From Flavobacterium piscinae (GTDB lineage Bacteria > Bacteroidota > Bacteroidia > Flavobacteriales > Flavobacteriaceae): a DNA stretch of 64,000 nucleotides. A program made the position numbers and the translations under genes. Below are positions 42,598-50,427 of this stretch, one piece after another (within the stretch, counting starts at the first letter, position 1; the number at the start of each line of letters is the position of its first letter). Where the stretch lies: positions 124,001 to 188,000 of the forward strand of contig NZ_SBKQ01000006.1 of NCBI RefSeq assembly GCF_004122145.1, read 5' to 3'. The notes beneath the pieces were generated by a model, which had not been told where the DNA came from, searched no databases, and was given only the letters and a program-made list of their open reading frames with translations.

Positions 42598-43140
42598 GTG
42601 CAAGACGAAAAAGCTTTTATAGAAGCGTTATTAAATCCCAAAACGCAGCGAAATGCCTTTCAGCAGTTGGTATCTCAATACCAGCGACCTTTGTATTCAC
42701 ATATTCGTAATTTGGTTTTAAATCACGATGATGCCGATGATGTTTTACAAAATACTTTTGTCAAAGTTTTTAGAAACTTAAACGCATTTAAAGGAGAAAG
42801 TAAGCTGTTTTCGTGGATGTACCGCATTGCAACCAATGAATCGCTCACTTTTTTGCAACAAAAATCAAAACGATTTCAAACGACCAGCGAAGAATATTTG
42901 CAACAACAAACCGAAAAAATCCAAGCCGATGAATATTTTGATGGTGATGAAATTCAATTAAAACTGCAAAAAGCAATTGCTCGACTACCGGAAAAACAAC
43001 AACTCGTGTTTAAAATGAAATATTTTGAAGAATTAAAATATGAAGAAATATCAGAAATTTTAGGTACATCAGTTGGAGGATTGAAAGCTTCCTACCACAT
43101 TGCAGTAAAAAAAATTGAAGAATATTTAAACGTTGATTAA
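42598..43140 (+). CDS. ECF-type RNA polymerase sigma factor
   Basis: The 180-residue protein has region 2 (FQQLVSQYQRPLY, DDADDVLQNTFVKVF and FSWMYRIATNES) and region 4 (LPEKQQLVFKMKYFEELKYEEISEILG then SVGGLKASYHIAVKKI). It lacks regions 1.1 and 3. The start codon is GTG at 42598. Two genes follow on the same strand, a small membrane protein and a Spy-like protein, an arrangement usual for envelope-stress ECF operons. A candidate ECF-type promoter lies just upstream. Confidence 0.92.
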   Translation: MQDEKAFIEALLNPKTQRNAFQQLVSQYQRPLYSHIRNLVLNHDDADDVLQNTFVKVFRNLNAFKGESKLFSWMYRIATNESLTFLQQKSKRFQTTSEEYLQQQTEKIQADEYFDGDEIQLKLQKAIARLPEKQQLVFKMKYFEELKYEEISEILGTSVGGLKASYHIAVKKIEEYLNVD

Positions 43141-43170
43141 ACCATTGCAAATTTTTAAAGTCAAACAAGT

Positions 43171-43584
43171 ATGAATCCAATAGATTTACATAAACAACCA
43201 AAAATTAAATCGGGCTTTAAAGTTCCCGAAAGTTATTTTGAAGAACTCGAATCCAGAATTTCAGCTCAATTAGCTATCGAAGAGCCGAAAGTAATTCAAT
43301 TGAATCCCAATCGAAAATATTGGTTTTCTGCTATTGCTGCTGTTGTTGTTTTGGCAGTCAGTATTCCTTTATATCAAAACTGGAAAGTAAATTCAACAAC
43401 TCTGGATGATGAATCTATAGAACAGTATTTAAGCTATCATCCAACTATTTATACGGAAGATATCATTAGTCATTTAGACGAATCCGATTTAATTTCTTTG
43501 CAAGAGCAACAATCATTAGAAACGGAAACCATTGAAAAATATTTACTTGAAAACAAAACCATTGAACAATATCTTATCGATTAA
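43171..43584 (+). CDS. Membrane protein in anti-sigma position
   Basis: The 137-residue protein has one transmembrane helix (about 50-67), a short N-terminal cytoplasmic tail, and an acidic periplasmic C terminus with EQYLSYHP, ETIEKYL and KTIEQYL repeats. It lies 30 bp after the sigma gene and could be its anti-sigma factor, but no zinc-finger (HxxxCxxC) motif is present. The function is inferred from context only. Confidence 0.65.
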   Translation: MNPIDLHKQPKIKSGFKVPESYFEELESRISAQLAIEEPKVIQLNPNRKYWFSAIAAVVVLAVSIPLYQNWKVNSTTLDDESIEQYLSYHPTIYTEDIISHLDESDLISLQEQQSLETETIEKYLLENKTIEQYLID

Positions 43585-43594
43585 AAAGAATACC

Positions 43595-44047
43595 ATGAAA
43601 AAAAGTACCATTTATACACTATTTATTTGTTTGATTTTTACATCAACAGGTTTTGCACAAGGTGGCAAAAGAGATAAAGTAAAAGCTTTAAAAACTGCTT
43701 TTATTACAAATGAATTAAGTTTAACTTCTCAAGAAGCTGAAAAGTTTTGGCCGATTTATAACGCTTTTGAAGACAAGCAATTTGAATTACGTCACGAAAA
43801 AATGAAGTCCTATATGAAACGTATGGATGCTGATTTGGATTCAATGTCTGAAAAAGAAGCAGCTGTTTTACTTTCTCAATTGGAAAGTGTTGAAGAAGAA
43901 ACACATCAATTGAGAAAAAAATTGGTGGCTGATTTAAAGAATGTAATCAGCTCGCATAAAATAATTAAACTCAAAAAAGCTGAAGAAGATTTTAATCGAA
44001 ATCTTTTGAAACAATACCGTGAAAACCGTTCGTCTAAAAGAAATTAA
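43595..44047 (+). CDS. Spy/CpxP-like periplasmic protein of the ECF operon
   Basis: The 150-residue protein starts at the ATG at 43595 with a signal peptide ending at GFAQ. It is highly helical and carries an LTSQEAEKFWPIYNAF segment and a second LEEETHQLRKKL-like helix, resembling Spy/CpxP and the flavobacterial proteins named sensor of ECF-type sigma factor. It may sense envelope stress for the sigma factor. Its stop shares TTAA with the convergent gene. Confidence 0.7.
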   Translation: MKKSTIYTLFICLIFTSTGFAQGGKRDKVKALKTAFITNELSLTSQEAEKFWPIYNAFEDKQFELRHEKMKSYMKRMDADLDSMSEKEAAVLLSQLESVEEETHQLRKKLVADLKNVISSHKIIKLKKAEEDFNRNLLKQYRENRSSKRN

Positions 44048-45108
44048 TTTGACGTAAATTTAATTTTGACAATCTTATTATTTCCGGCTGCAATGGCGTT
44101 TCGCTCATTGATAAAACGAATGGTATGAAAATCTTTTATATTACTGATTTTTTTCCAAAAATTACCACTGTCATTAGAAAAGTAAATACCTTGCGGACCA
44201 ACACTCACCGTTAAAAGTCCACCGGATTCAGGAACAAATTGGATACAAGAAGTATAACCAAATCCATCACCGTCTGAAATCAAAGCCCAGGATTGTCCAC
44301 TGTTAATGGTTAGGGCTTTATTTTTAGAATTTTCATCTTGATTTTCATAATCACCACCGGCAATAATTCCAATAGTATCGTTGTAAAAATCAGCTGTAAA
44401 AATTCCGGCCATTGGTTTTCCTTGGTTTATGGGAGTATTATACACTGTCCACGTTTTTCCTTTGTCTTTTGAAAAGAAAATCCTTGCTTTTGAACCTCCG
44501 GTTACAATCCAGGCATTATTCCCTTTTACAACCAAACTCGAATTACTGGCAGCAAAACCGGCTTCTCCTTGTTCTATTTTTGGTAAATCTCTACACGGTA
44601 TTTTTGACCAAGTTTTTCCGGCATCTCTGGTAATCACAATTGAAAGACAACCATTTTGAGGATCCCCCATGGCGATTCCTTCATAATCATTCCAAAATTG
44701 AATTCCGTTGTAAAAAGCATTCGGATGTTTATCTTCAAAAACTTTAGTTACCAAATTATCTGTTTTAGAAACCTGATAAATAACAGCCGGTTTTTCAGTA
44801 CTAATCATAAAAATAGAAGTACTGTTTTTGGCTATTCCTCTAAAATGAGGATTTATTGTATCACACGTGATTTGACCAATATAGTTTTTTGATTTATCAA
44901 ACTTGCAATACCCATAAGTCCCTTTATCGGTTGCATACCAAACCCTGTCTTTTTCCAACGTAATGGCACGTACACTCATGGAATCTGATAGCAGGGTATC
45001 AATTTCTACTCCGGTAAACGGAGCACGTAAGTTCGTGATTGGTTTTTTTTCAACATCCTTACAAGATATTAATAGGATTAACAGTAGAAATTCACAAACT
45101 TTACGCAT
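44044..45108 (-). CDS. Ycf48/BNR-repeat-like lipoprotein
   Basis: The 354-residue protein has a lipobox LISC at about residue 16 and repeated Asp-box-like motifs (TRDAGKTWSKI, SKDKGKTWTVY, NSGQSWALI, NDSGNFWKKI) typical of sialidase-like or Ycf48 propellers. It is probably an outer-membrane-anchored beta-propeller of unknown ligand. Its promoter is well defined. Confidence 0.8.
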   Translation of the reverse strand: MRKVCEFLLLILLISCKDVEKKPITNLRAPFTGVEIDTLLSDSMSVRAITLEKDRVWYATDKGTYGYCKFDKSKNYIGQITCDTINPHFRGIAKNSTSIFMISTEKPAVIYQVSKTDNLVTKVFEDKHPNAFYNGIQFWNDYEGIAMGDPQNGCLSIVITRDAGKTWSKIPCRDLPKIEQGEAGFAASNSSLVVKGNNAWIVTGGSKARIFFSKDKGKTWTVYNTPINQGKPMAGIFTADFYNDTIGIIAGGDYENQDENSKNKALTINSGQSWALISDGDGFGYTSCIQFVPESGGLLTVSVGPQGIYFSNDSGNFWKKISNIKDFHTIRFINERNAIAAGNNKIVKIKFTSN

Positions 45109-45125
45109 TTTGTTAAAAATTTATG

Positions 45126-45156
45126 CAAATATAAAAACAAATATGAGTTTAACAAA
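45126..45156 (-). promoter_or_regulatory. Promoter of the Ycf48-like lipoprotein gene
   Basis: On the minus strand TTTG (45156-45153) and TATATTTG (45133-45126) are separated by 19 bp, a full consensus match. The leader is about 12 nt. Confidence 0.65.
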
Positions 45157-45202
45157 TATGATATTACAAAATATTCTTATAAAAAAATCATTCAAAAACT
45201 AT

Positions 45203-45217
45203 TGGCACAGAAATTGT
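45203..45217 (+). promoter_or_regulatory. Sigma-54-like promoter of the low-complexity secreted protein gene
   Basis: TGGCAC (45203-45208), five bases, TTGT (45214-45217) follows the -24/-12 consensus TGGCAC-N5-TTGC except for the last base. It lies 52 bp before the ATG at 45269, giving a leader of about 40 nt. No enhancer-binding protein gene is in view. Confidence 0.45.
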
Positions 45218-45268
45218 ATTGTTATAAATGTATAGTTAATATACGATCAACTTTTAATACGTTAGATT

Positions 45269-46555
45269 ATGAAAACTACATTATTTACCCTTTGCTTTTT
45301 GTTTGTCGGGATGACAAGCAGTATTGCCCAAGATAGAACAACTGTGCGAGCAAATTCTATTGATATCAGTGATAATTTAGATTTAAGAGCAGTTGCTCAC
45401 ATTTTTGGAGAAGCTGCCGATTTAGAAGATTTTGAAAGAAGATTGAATGACCCGTCCAATCCAATTTCTAATTTGGACCTTAACAATGATAATCAAGTGG
45501 ATTATTTGCGAGTAATTGAAGTGGTTGAAAACGGAACCCACTTAATCATAGTTCAATCCGTTTTAGGAAGAGATGTATTTCAGGATGTAGCTACTGTTGA
45601 AGTTGAAAGAGACAGAAACAATAATGTACAAGTTCAAGTAGTGGGTGATGTATTTATGTATGGTACAAATTATATTTATGAACCGATTTATATACATAGA
45701 CCAATTCTATTTAATTCATTCTGGGTTAACACCTATCGTCCGTATTGCTCACCATGGTTTTGGGGATATTATCCTACCTATTATTATGCTTGGAATCCTT
45801 GGCCAATTTTTAGATACCGAAATCATGTTAATGTTTTTGTAAACGTAAATAACACCTGTCATTATGTGAATTACAGAAGAAGTTCAAGAGCAATTGCGAT
45901 GCACCAAACCCGAAGAGCTAATTCTTATGAAGTGCAATACCCTACTCGTTCGTTCTCTACAAGAAATAGAGGTATCAATAATCGACATGAATTAACGCAA
46001 ACCAGAGCCACGAGAAGTCAAAACTTTACAGCTGATGCTTCTGATAGAAATATAAGAAATAACCAATTTTCTGAAACTTCCTATACTGGAACAAGAAATA
46101 ATGGAGTACGTTCTTATACATCGCAAAGCACGCCAAGAACAAGAGCAAATAGTTCAACACGTTCAGAAGATATGGCCATTAACACACCCAGAATTTCTGA
46201 TAGAACGCCAAAAAGCAACACAAGAAGTTCTGGATTTAGTTCAAACAGTTCATTAACTAATGAGAATTCTAACCCACGAGTGAGAAATAATTCTTCGACT
46301 GAAAGTGCTGTATTTTCTAATCCGAGAAATACACCAAGAACTAATAGTAATAGTTTTGAAAATTCTGCTAGTGTTCCAAAAGTAAGATCTACTCCTAGAG
46401 TTAATTCTAACTCAATGAGTATCCCTAGAAGTTCAGCACCAAAAGTAGAATCAACGCCACGTTCTTCGAGTCAAATGAGTGCACCAAGAAAAAGTTCTTC
46501 AAGATCTGAGCGTTCTTCATCTCGTGAGTCGTCTAGTTCTTTCAGAAGAGGATAA
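45269..46555 (+). CDS. Secreted low-complexity protein, Ser/Arg/Asn-rich C-terminal half
   Basis: The 428-residue protein has a signal peptide ending near residue 20 (SIAQ). A folded N-terminal domain (about 40-130) includes DLNNDNQVDYLRV, which resembles a calcium-binding loop, and an aromatic-rich segment (SPWFWGYYPTYYYAWNPW) follows. From about 200 the protein is low in complexity (Ser, Arg, Asn, Thr), with repeated TPR(A/T/S) peptides. The function is unknown. It has a sigma-54-like promoter and a terminator. Confidence 0.75.
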   Translation: MKTTLFTLCFLFVGMTSSIAQDRTTVRANSIDISDNLDLRAVAHIFGEAADLEDFERRLNDPSNPISNLDLNNDNQVDYLRVIEVVENGTHLIIVQSVLGRDVFQDVATVEVERDRNNNVQVQVVGDVFMYGTNYIYEPIYIHRPILFNSFWVNTYRPYCSPWFWGYYPTYYYAWNPWPIFRYRNHVNVFVNVNNTCHYVNYRRSSRAIAMHQTRRANSYEVQYPTRSFSTRNRGINNRHELTQTRATRSQNFTADASDRNIRNNQFSETSYTGTRNNGVRSYTSQSTPRTRANSSTRSEDMAINTPRISDRTPKSNTRSSGFSSNSSLTNENSNPRVRNNSSTESAVFSNPRNTPRTNSNSFENSASVPKVRSTPRVNSNSMSIPRSSAPKVESTPRSSSQMSAPRKSSSRSERSSSRESSSSFRRG

Positions 46556-46577
46556 ACGGATTATAATAGTATAAAAC

Positions 46578-46617
46578 AAAAGCAGCAAAATCAAATATGA
46601 GATTGCTGCTTTTTTTA
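46578..46617 (+). terminator. Terminator between convergent genes
   Basis: AAAAGCAGCAA (46578-46588) and TTGCTGCTTTT (46603-46613) form an 11-bp stem with a 14-nt loop and a T run. It ends the low-complexity protein transcript; the A-rich left flank may serve the RluD-like transcript in reverse. Confidence 0.85.
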
Positions 46618-46624
46618 CTTATTA

Positions 46625-47665
46625 CTATTCTTCTTCAAATGTATTTGATTTGGAATAATTTCTCCATTTTTCAATACAATCTACCATATCTTGCGGAATT
46701 TCAGAATCAAAACGCATGAATTCTTTGGTAGTGGGATGCTCAAAACCCAATGTTTTGGCATGTAGAGCTTGTCGAGGTAAAATTTTAAAACAATTTTCTA
46801 CAAACTGTTTGTATTTTGTAAAAGTTGTTCCTTTCAGAATCTGATGTCCTCCATAGCGTTCATCATTAAACAACGGATGACCAATGTGCTTCATGTGTGT
46901 ACGAATCTGATGCGTTCTACCAGTTTCCAACTTACAGGAAATCAGCGTAACATATCCAAATCTTTCTAACACTTTGTAATGCGTTACGGCAGGTTTTCCA
47001 AAAGCATCACTATCATAAACAGCCATTTGCATTCGGTCTTTTTGATGTCTTCCGATATAACCACCAATGGTACCTTCCTCTTCCACTAAATTTCCCCAAA
47101 CTAATGCAATGTATTCACGCTCAGAAGTTTTATCTGCAAATTGTTTTGCTAAATAAGCCATAGCATGATCTGTTTTAGCAACAACTAAAAGACCGGAAGT
47201 ATTTTTATCAATTCGATGAACTAACCCTGGGCGTTCGGAACTATTCATTGGTAAATTTTCAAAATGAAAAGCCAAAGCATTTACCAATGTTCCGCTATAG
47301 TTTCCGTGACCAGGATGAACCACCATTCCGGCTTCTTTATTTACAATTAATAATTGGTCATCCTCGTAGACGATTGAAATAGGAATGTTTTCAGGCTCCA
47401 ACAAATATTCATAAGGTGGATGTGCCATTAAATACCGAACTACATCAAACGGTTTTACTTTGTAGTTTGATTTTACCGGAACATCATTTACTAAAATATT
47501 TCCTGCTGTAGCTGCTTGTTGGATTTTATTTCGTGTAGTATTTTCAACAACTTGCATTAGGTATTTATCAATCCGAACCATCGATTGACCTTTGGGCACA
47601 TCAAAACGATGATGTTCAAATAATTCGTCGTCAGATTCTAATTCTACAGTTGGTAAGTTATTCAT
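46625..47665 (-). CDS. RluA/RluD-family pseudouridine synthase
   Basis: From the ATG at 47665 the protein has 346 residues (the TTG upstream is less likely). It has an S4-like N-terminal RNA-binding region (RIDKYLMQVVE) and the catalytic motif HRIDKNTSGLLVVAKTD, whose aspartate is essential. It would convert uridines in 23S rRNA or similar; RluD is likely but not proved. It overlaps the PASTA gene stop by 8 bp. Confidence 0.9.
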   Translation of the reverse strand: MNNLPTVELESDDELFEHHRFDVPKGQSMVRIDKYLMQVVENTTRNKIQQAATAGNILVNDVPVKSNYKVKPFDVVRYLMAHPPYEYLLEPENIPISIVYEDDQLLIVNKEAGMVVHPGHGNYSGTLVNALAFHFENLPMNSSERPGLVHRIDKNTSGLLVVAKTDHAMAYLAKQFADKTSEREYIALVWGNLVEEEGTIGGYIGRHQKDRMQMAVYDSDAFGKPAVTHYKVLERFGYVTLISCKLETGRTHQIRTHMKHIGHPLFNDERYGGHQILKGTTFTKYKQFVENCFKILPRQALHAKTLGFEHPTTKEFMRFDSEIPQDMVDCIEKWRNYSKSNTFEEE

Positions 47666-48272
47666 TCGTGTTTTCAAAGTCTTGTTGTTTCAAAAGACTA
47701 TCTATTTCTGTTTCATCAAAAGCTACTTTTCCATCCCCTAAAACTAAATCGATTTTTGATGTCTTCATAATTTTGGTACCCGGTTTCACAGGTGCTCCAT
47801 TGTATTTCATCTCTAAAACCATATCTTTTCCCAAATACGGTTTGTAAGTGATCGTTCCAACTTCTAATCCAATCGAATTTAGCGTCGGTTCGGCTTGGCG
47901 ATACGTTTTTTCAATCAGGTCAGGCAAACTCACAAAAGCAAATCCATCTGCATTTATTTTTATATAAACTTTGCGATTGGCTTTTACTTTTGATCCCGGT
48001 TTTGGATCTTGTTCAACCACTCCATACTTAGGAAAGTCTTTTTTAAAATCCACTGTATCCAATAAAACATATTCCAAATCTAAACTTTCCAATTTTTCTT
48101 CCGCTTGTTCCACGCTCAATTTACTGAGATTTGGTACCGTAATTTCTGCTCCATGATTAGTAATAAATGAAAGCATATTAAAAAAAATAAAAGCTAAGAC
48201 TGCTACAATTCCAAAAGCAGCCAAAACTTGTCGAAAAAAGACTTTACTAGTGAGGTATTTTCTTAAACTCAT
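47658..48272 (-). CDS. PASTA-domain membrane protein
   Basis: The 204-residue protein has a transmembrane helix (about 14-33) and two to three PASTA repeats (for example VPNLSKLSVEQAEEKL, SLPDLIEKTYRQAEPTL). PASTA domains bind peptidoglycan fragments or beta-lactams. No kinase or transpeptidase domain is present, so it is a stand-alone envelope protein. It is co-transcribed with the RluD-like gene. Confidence 0.85.
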   Translation of the reverse strand: MSLRKYLTSKVFFRQVLAAFGIVAVLAFIFFNMLSFITNHGAEITVPNLSKLSVEQAEEKLESLDLEYVLLDTVDFKKDFPKYGVVEQDPKPGSKVKANRKVYIKINADGFAFVSLPDLIEKTYRQAEPTLNSIGLEVGTITYKPYLGKDMVLEMKYNGAPVKPGTKIMKTSKIDLVLGDGKVAFDETEIDSLLKQQDFENTNE

Positions 48273-48288
48273 TCTATTTTATTTGTTG

Positions 48289-48296
48289 CAAAGATA
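48289..48296 (-). promoter_or_regulatory. Putative -7 box of the PASTA gene
   Basis: On the minus strand TATCTTTG is a perfect TAnnTTTG match 17 bp before the ATG at 48272. Confidence 0.45.
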
Positions 48297-48335
48297 TAAA
48301 ATAATAAACCGTTTTTTCTTTCGATAAATAAATGA

Positions 48336-48343
48336 TAATTTTG
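48336..48343 (+). promoter_or_regulatory. Putative -7 box of ddl
   Basis: TAATTTTG matches TAnnTTTG and is followed by a 33-nt gap to the ATG at 48377; TTTC at 48315-48318 is a weak -33 partner. Its position supports the ATG at 48377 over an earlier in-frame start. Confidence 0.45.
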
Positions 48344-48376
48344 TTTAACATTAACCTAACTAACAAACGCAATTCA

Positions 48377-49348
48377 ATGAAAAATGTTGCCATCATCATG
48401 GGTGGGTATTCCAGTGAATATCAAATTTCGCTCACTAGCGGCGGCGTGGTTTACTCCAATTTGGATAAATCAAAATACACTGCCTACAAAGTTCACATTT
48501 TCAAAGAAAAATGGGTTTATGTAGATGATTCAGGTGCTGAATTCCCAATCAATAAAAATGATTTTTCGGTTGTTGTCAGCGGGAAAACAATAACATTTGA
48601 TGTAGTTTTCAATGCCATCCACGGTACCCCCGGTGAAGACGGCTTAATGCAAGCCTATTTTGAATTATTAGGAATTCCACAAACCAGTTGTGATTATTAT
48701 CAATCGGCTTTAACCTTTAACAAAAGAGATTTATTGTCGGTTTTAAAGCCATATGGAATCAAAACGGCAACATCCTACTATTTAAATTGGGGCGATGTGA
48801 TTGATGCGGATCTAATTATCAAAACCGTAAGTTTACCTTGTTTTGTAAAACCCAATAAATCCGGTTCCAGTTTTGGTATATCAAAAGTAAAAACCAAAGA
48901 TGAATTACTTCCTGCTATTGAAAATGCATATAAAGAGGATAATGAAATCATTATCGAAAGCTTTTTAGATGGTGTAGAAGTTTCAGTTGGAGTGATTAAT
49001 TATAAAGGAAAAGTAACCGTTCTTCCCATCACAGAAATTGTTTCAGAAAATGATTTTTTTGATTATGAAGCCAAATATTTGGGAAAATCGAAAGAAATCA
49101 CACCGGCTAGAATTACTGATGATGTACACGCAAGAGTTTCTGCTACAGCAAAAAAAGCATACGAAATTTTAAAAATGAAAGGATTTTCAAGAAGTGAATT
49201 CATCATCGTAAACAACGAACCGTATATGCTGGAAATGAATACTGTTCCCGGGTTGACAACTGAAAGTATTTTGCCACAACAAGCACGCCAAGCAGGAATT
49301 TCTTTGTCAGAACTATTTAGTAATGCTATTGATTTAGCTTTAAATTAA
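48377..49348 (+). CDS. ddl: D-alanine--D-alanine ligase
   Basis: The 323-residue ATP-grasp enzyme has MGGYSSEYQISL at the N terminus, HGTPGEDGLMQ, KPNKSGSSFGIS in the ATP site, and MLEMNTVPGLTTESI with the metal-binding Glu and Asn. It joins two D-alanines for peptidoglycan. It heads a tight operon with a zinc-ribbon protein, coaD and an M14 peptidase (gaps 4, 2 and 5 bp). Confidence 0.94.
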   Translation: MKNVAIIMGGYSSEYQISLTSGGVVYSNLDKSKYTAYKVHIFKEKWVYVDDSGAEFPINKNDFSVVVSGKTITFDVVFNAIHGTPGEDGLMQAYFELLGIPQTSCDYYQSALTFNKRDLLSVLKPYGIKTATSYYLNWGDVIDADLIIKTVSLPCFVKPNKSGSSFGISKVKTKDELLPAIENAYKEDNEIIIESFLDGVEVSVGVINYKGKVTVLPITEIVSENDFFDYEAKYLGKSKEITPARITDDVHARVSATAKKAYEILKMKGFSRSEFIIVNNEPYMLEMNTVPGLTTESILPQQARQAGISLSELFSNAIDLALN

Positions 49349-49352
49349 ATCA

Positions 49353-49964
49353 ATGATTATTTTTGGAACAAAAGAAAAAATAATAAAACAAAGTTTACTT
49401 TCAAACGTGACTTGTAGTGAGTGTAAAGAACAAGTTTCTATGACATATACTATAGAATCGAAGTATTTTCATTTTTATTGGATTCCCTTTTTCCCGTATA
49501 AAAAACTTACACAGGTATATTGTAACGAATGCGATTCAGTTTTTAAAAAGAAACAATTCTCTGAAAATATAAAAATTAAATTACAACGAGAAAATGAATT
49601 ACATCCGGCTCATCACAAAGTTTGGATGTTTTCAGGTTTAATTATTTTGGCAATACTTATTCCTTGGGCATTTTTGCAATCGGCGAATGCAGATAAAATA
49701 AAAGACAATTATATTAATAATCCAAAAGTGGGCGATGTCTATTTTTTAAATTGTATTCCTTCAAAATATACCACTATGAAAATTGCAGCGGTTGAAAAAG
49801 ATTCTGTCTATTTTATTCTTAACGACACAGCCGTTTCTAGGTTTAAAAAAGTGTTTTTTATTACTGATGATCGATATTATTCTGATAAAATAAAATCGTA
49901 TTCAAAAAAAGAATTAGTAGATTTATATCGAAAAGACAGTATTTATACAATAGATCGAGATTAA
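49353..49964 (+). CDS. Zinc-ribbon membrane protein
   Basis: The 203-residue protein has a zinc ribbon with CSEC (about 21-24) and CNEC (about 55-58), then one transmembrane helix (about 90-108). The C-terminal half is soluble. The function is unknown. It lies between ddl and coaD in a four-gene operon. Confidence 0.75.
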   Translation: MIIFGTKEKIIKQSLLSNVTCSECKEQVSMTYTIESKYFHFYWIPFFPYKKLTQVYCNECDSVFKKKQFSENIKIKLQRENELHPAHHKVWMFSGLIILAILIPWAFLQSANADKIKDNYINNPKVGDVYFLNCIPSKYTTMKIAAVEKDSVYFILNDTAVSRFKKVFFITDDRYYSDKIKSYSKKELVDLYRKDSIYTIDRD

Positions 49965-49966
49965 TT

Positions 49967-50422
49967 ATGAAAAAAGCAATATTTCCCGGTTCGTTTGATC
50001 CCATTACGTTAGGTCATTTTGATATCATCAAACGCGGTGTTTCACTGTTTGATGAAATTGTGGTTGCTATTGGCGTAAATGCCGAAAAAAAATACATGTT
50101 TTCATTGGATGAACGAAAAAAATTTATTGAAGAAGCTTTTAAAGATGAACCAAAGGTTCGCGTAATTACCTACGAAGGTTTAACCATTGATTTATGCCAA
50201 AAAGAAAAAGCCAATTTTATATTGCGTGGACTACGAAATCCTGCCGATTTTGAATTTGAAAAAGCCATCGCTCATACCAACCGACGATTATCAAAAATTG
50301 AGACGGTTTTCTTATTGACAGCTTCTAAAACATCTTACATCAGTTCGAGTATTGTTCGTGACGTGATTAGAAACGGCGGTGATTACACTGTTTTGGTGCC
50401 TGATTCCGTTAAAGTTAACTAA
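49967..50422 (+). CDS. coaD: Phosphopantetheine adenylyltransferase
   Basis: The 151-residue protein has the nucleotidyltransferase motif PGSFDPITLGHFD with the HxGH-equivalent and ISSSIVRDVIRNGGD near the C terminus. It adenylates 4'-phosphopantetheine in CoA synthesis. The length is close to the usual CoaD (about 160). Confidence 0.95.
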   Translation: MKKAIFPGSFDPITLGHFDIIKRGVSLFDEIVVAIGVNAEKKYMFSLDERKKFIEEAFKDEPKVRVITYEGLTIDLCQKEKANFILRGLRNPADFEFEKAIAHTNRRLSKIETVFLLTASKTSYISSSIVRDVIRNGGDYTVLVPDSVKVN

Positions 50423-50427
50423 ATTAA

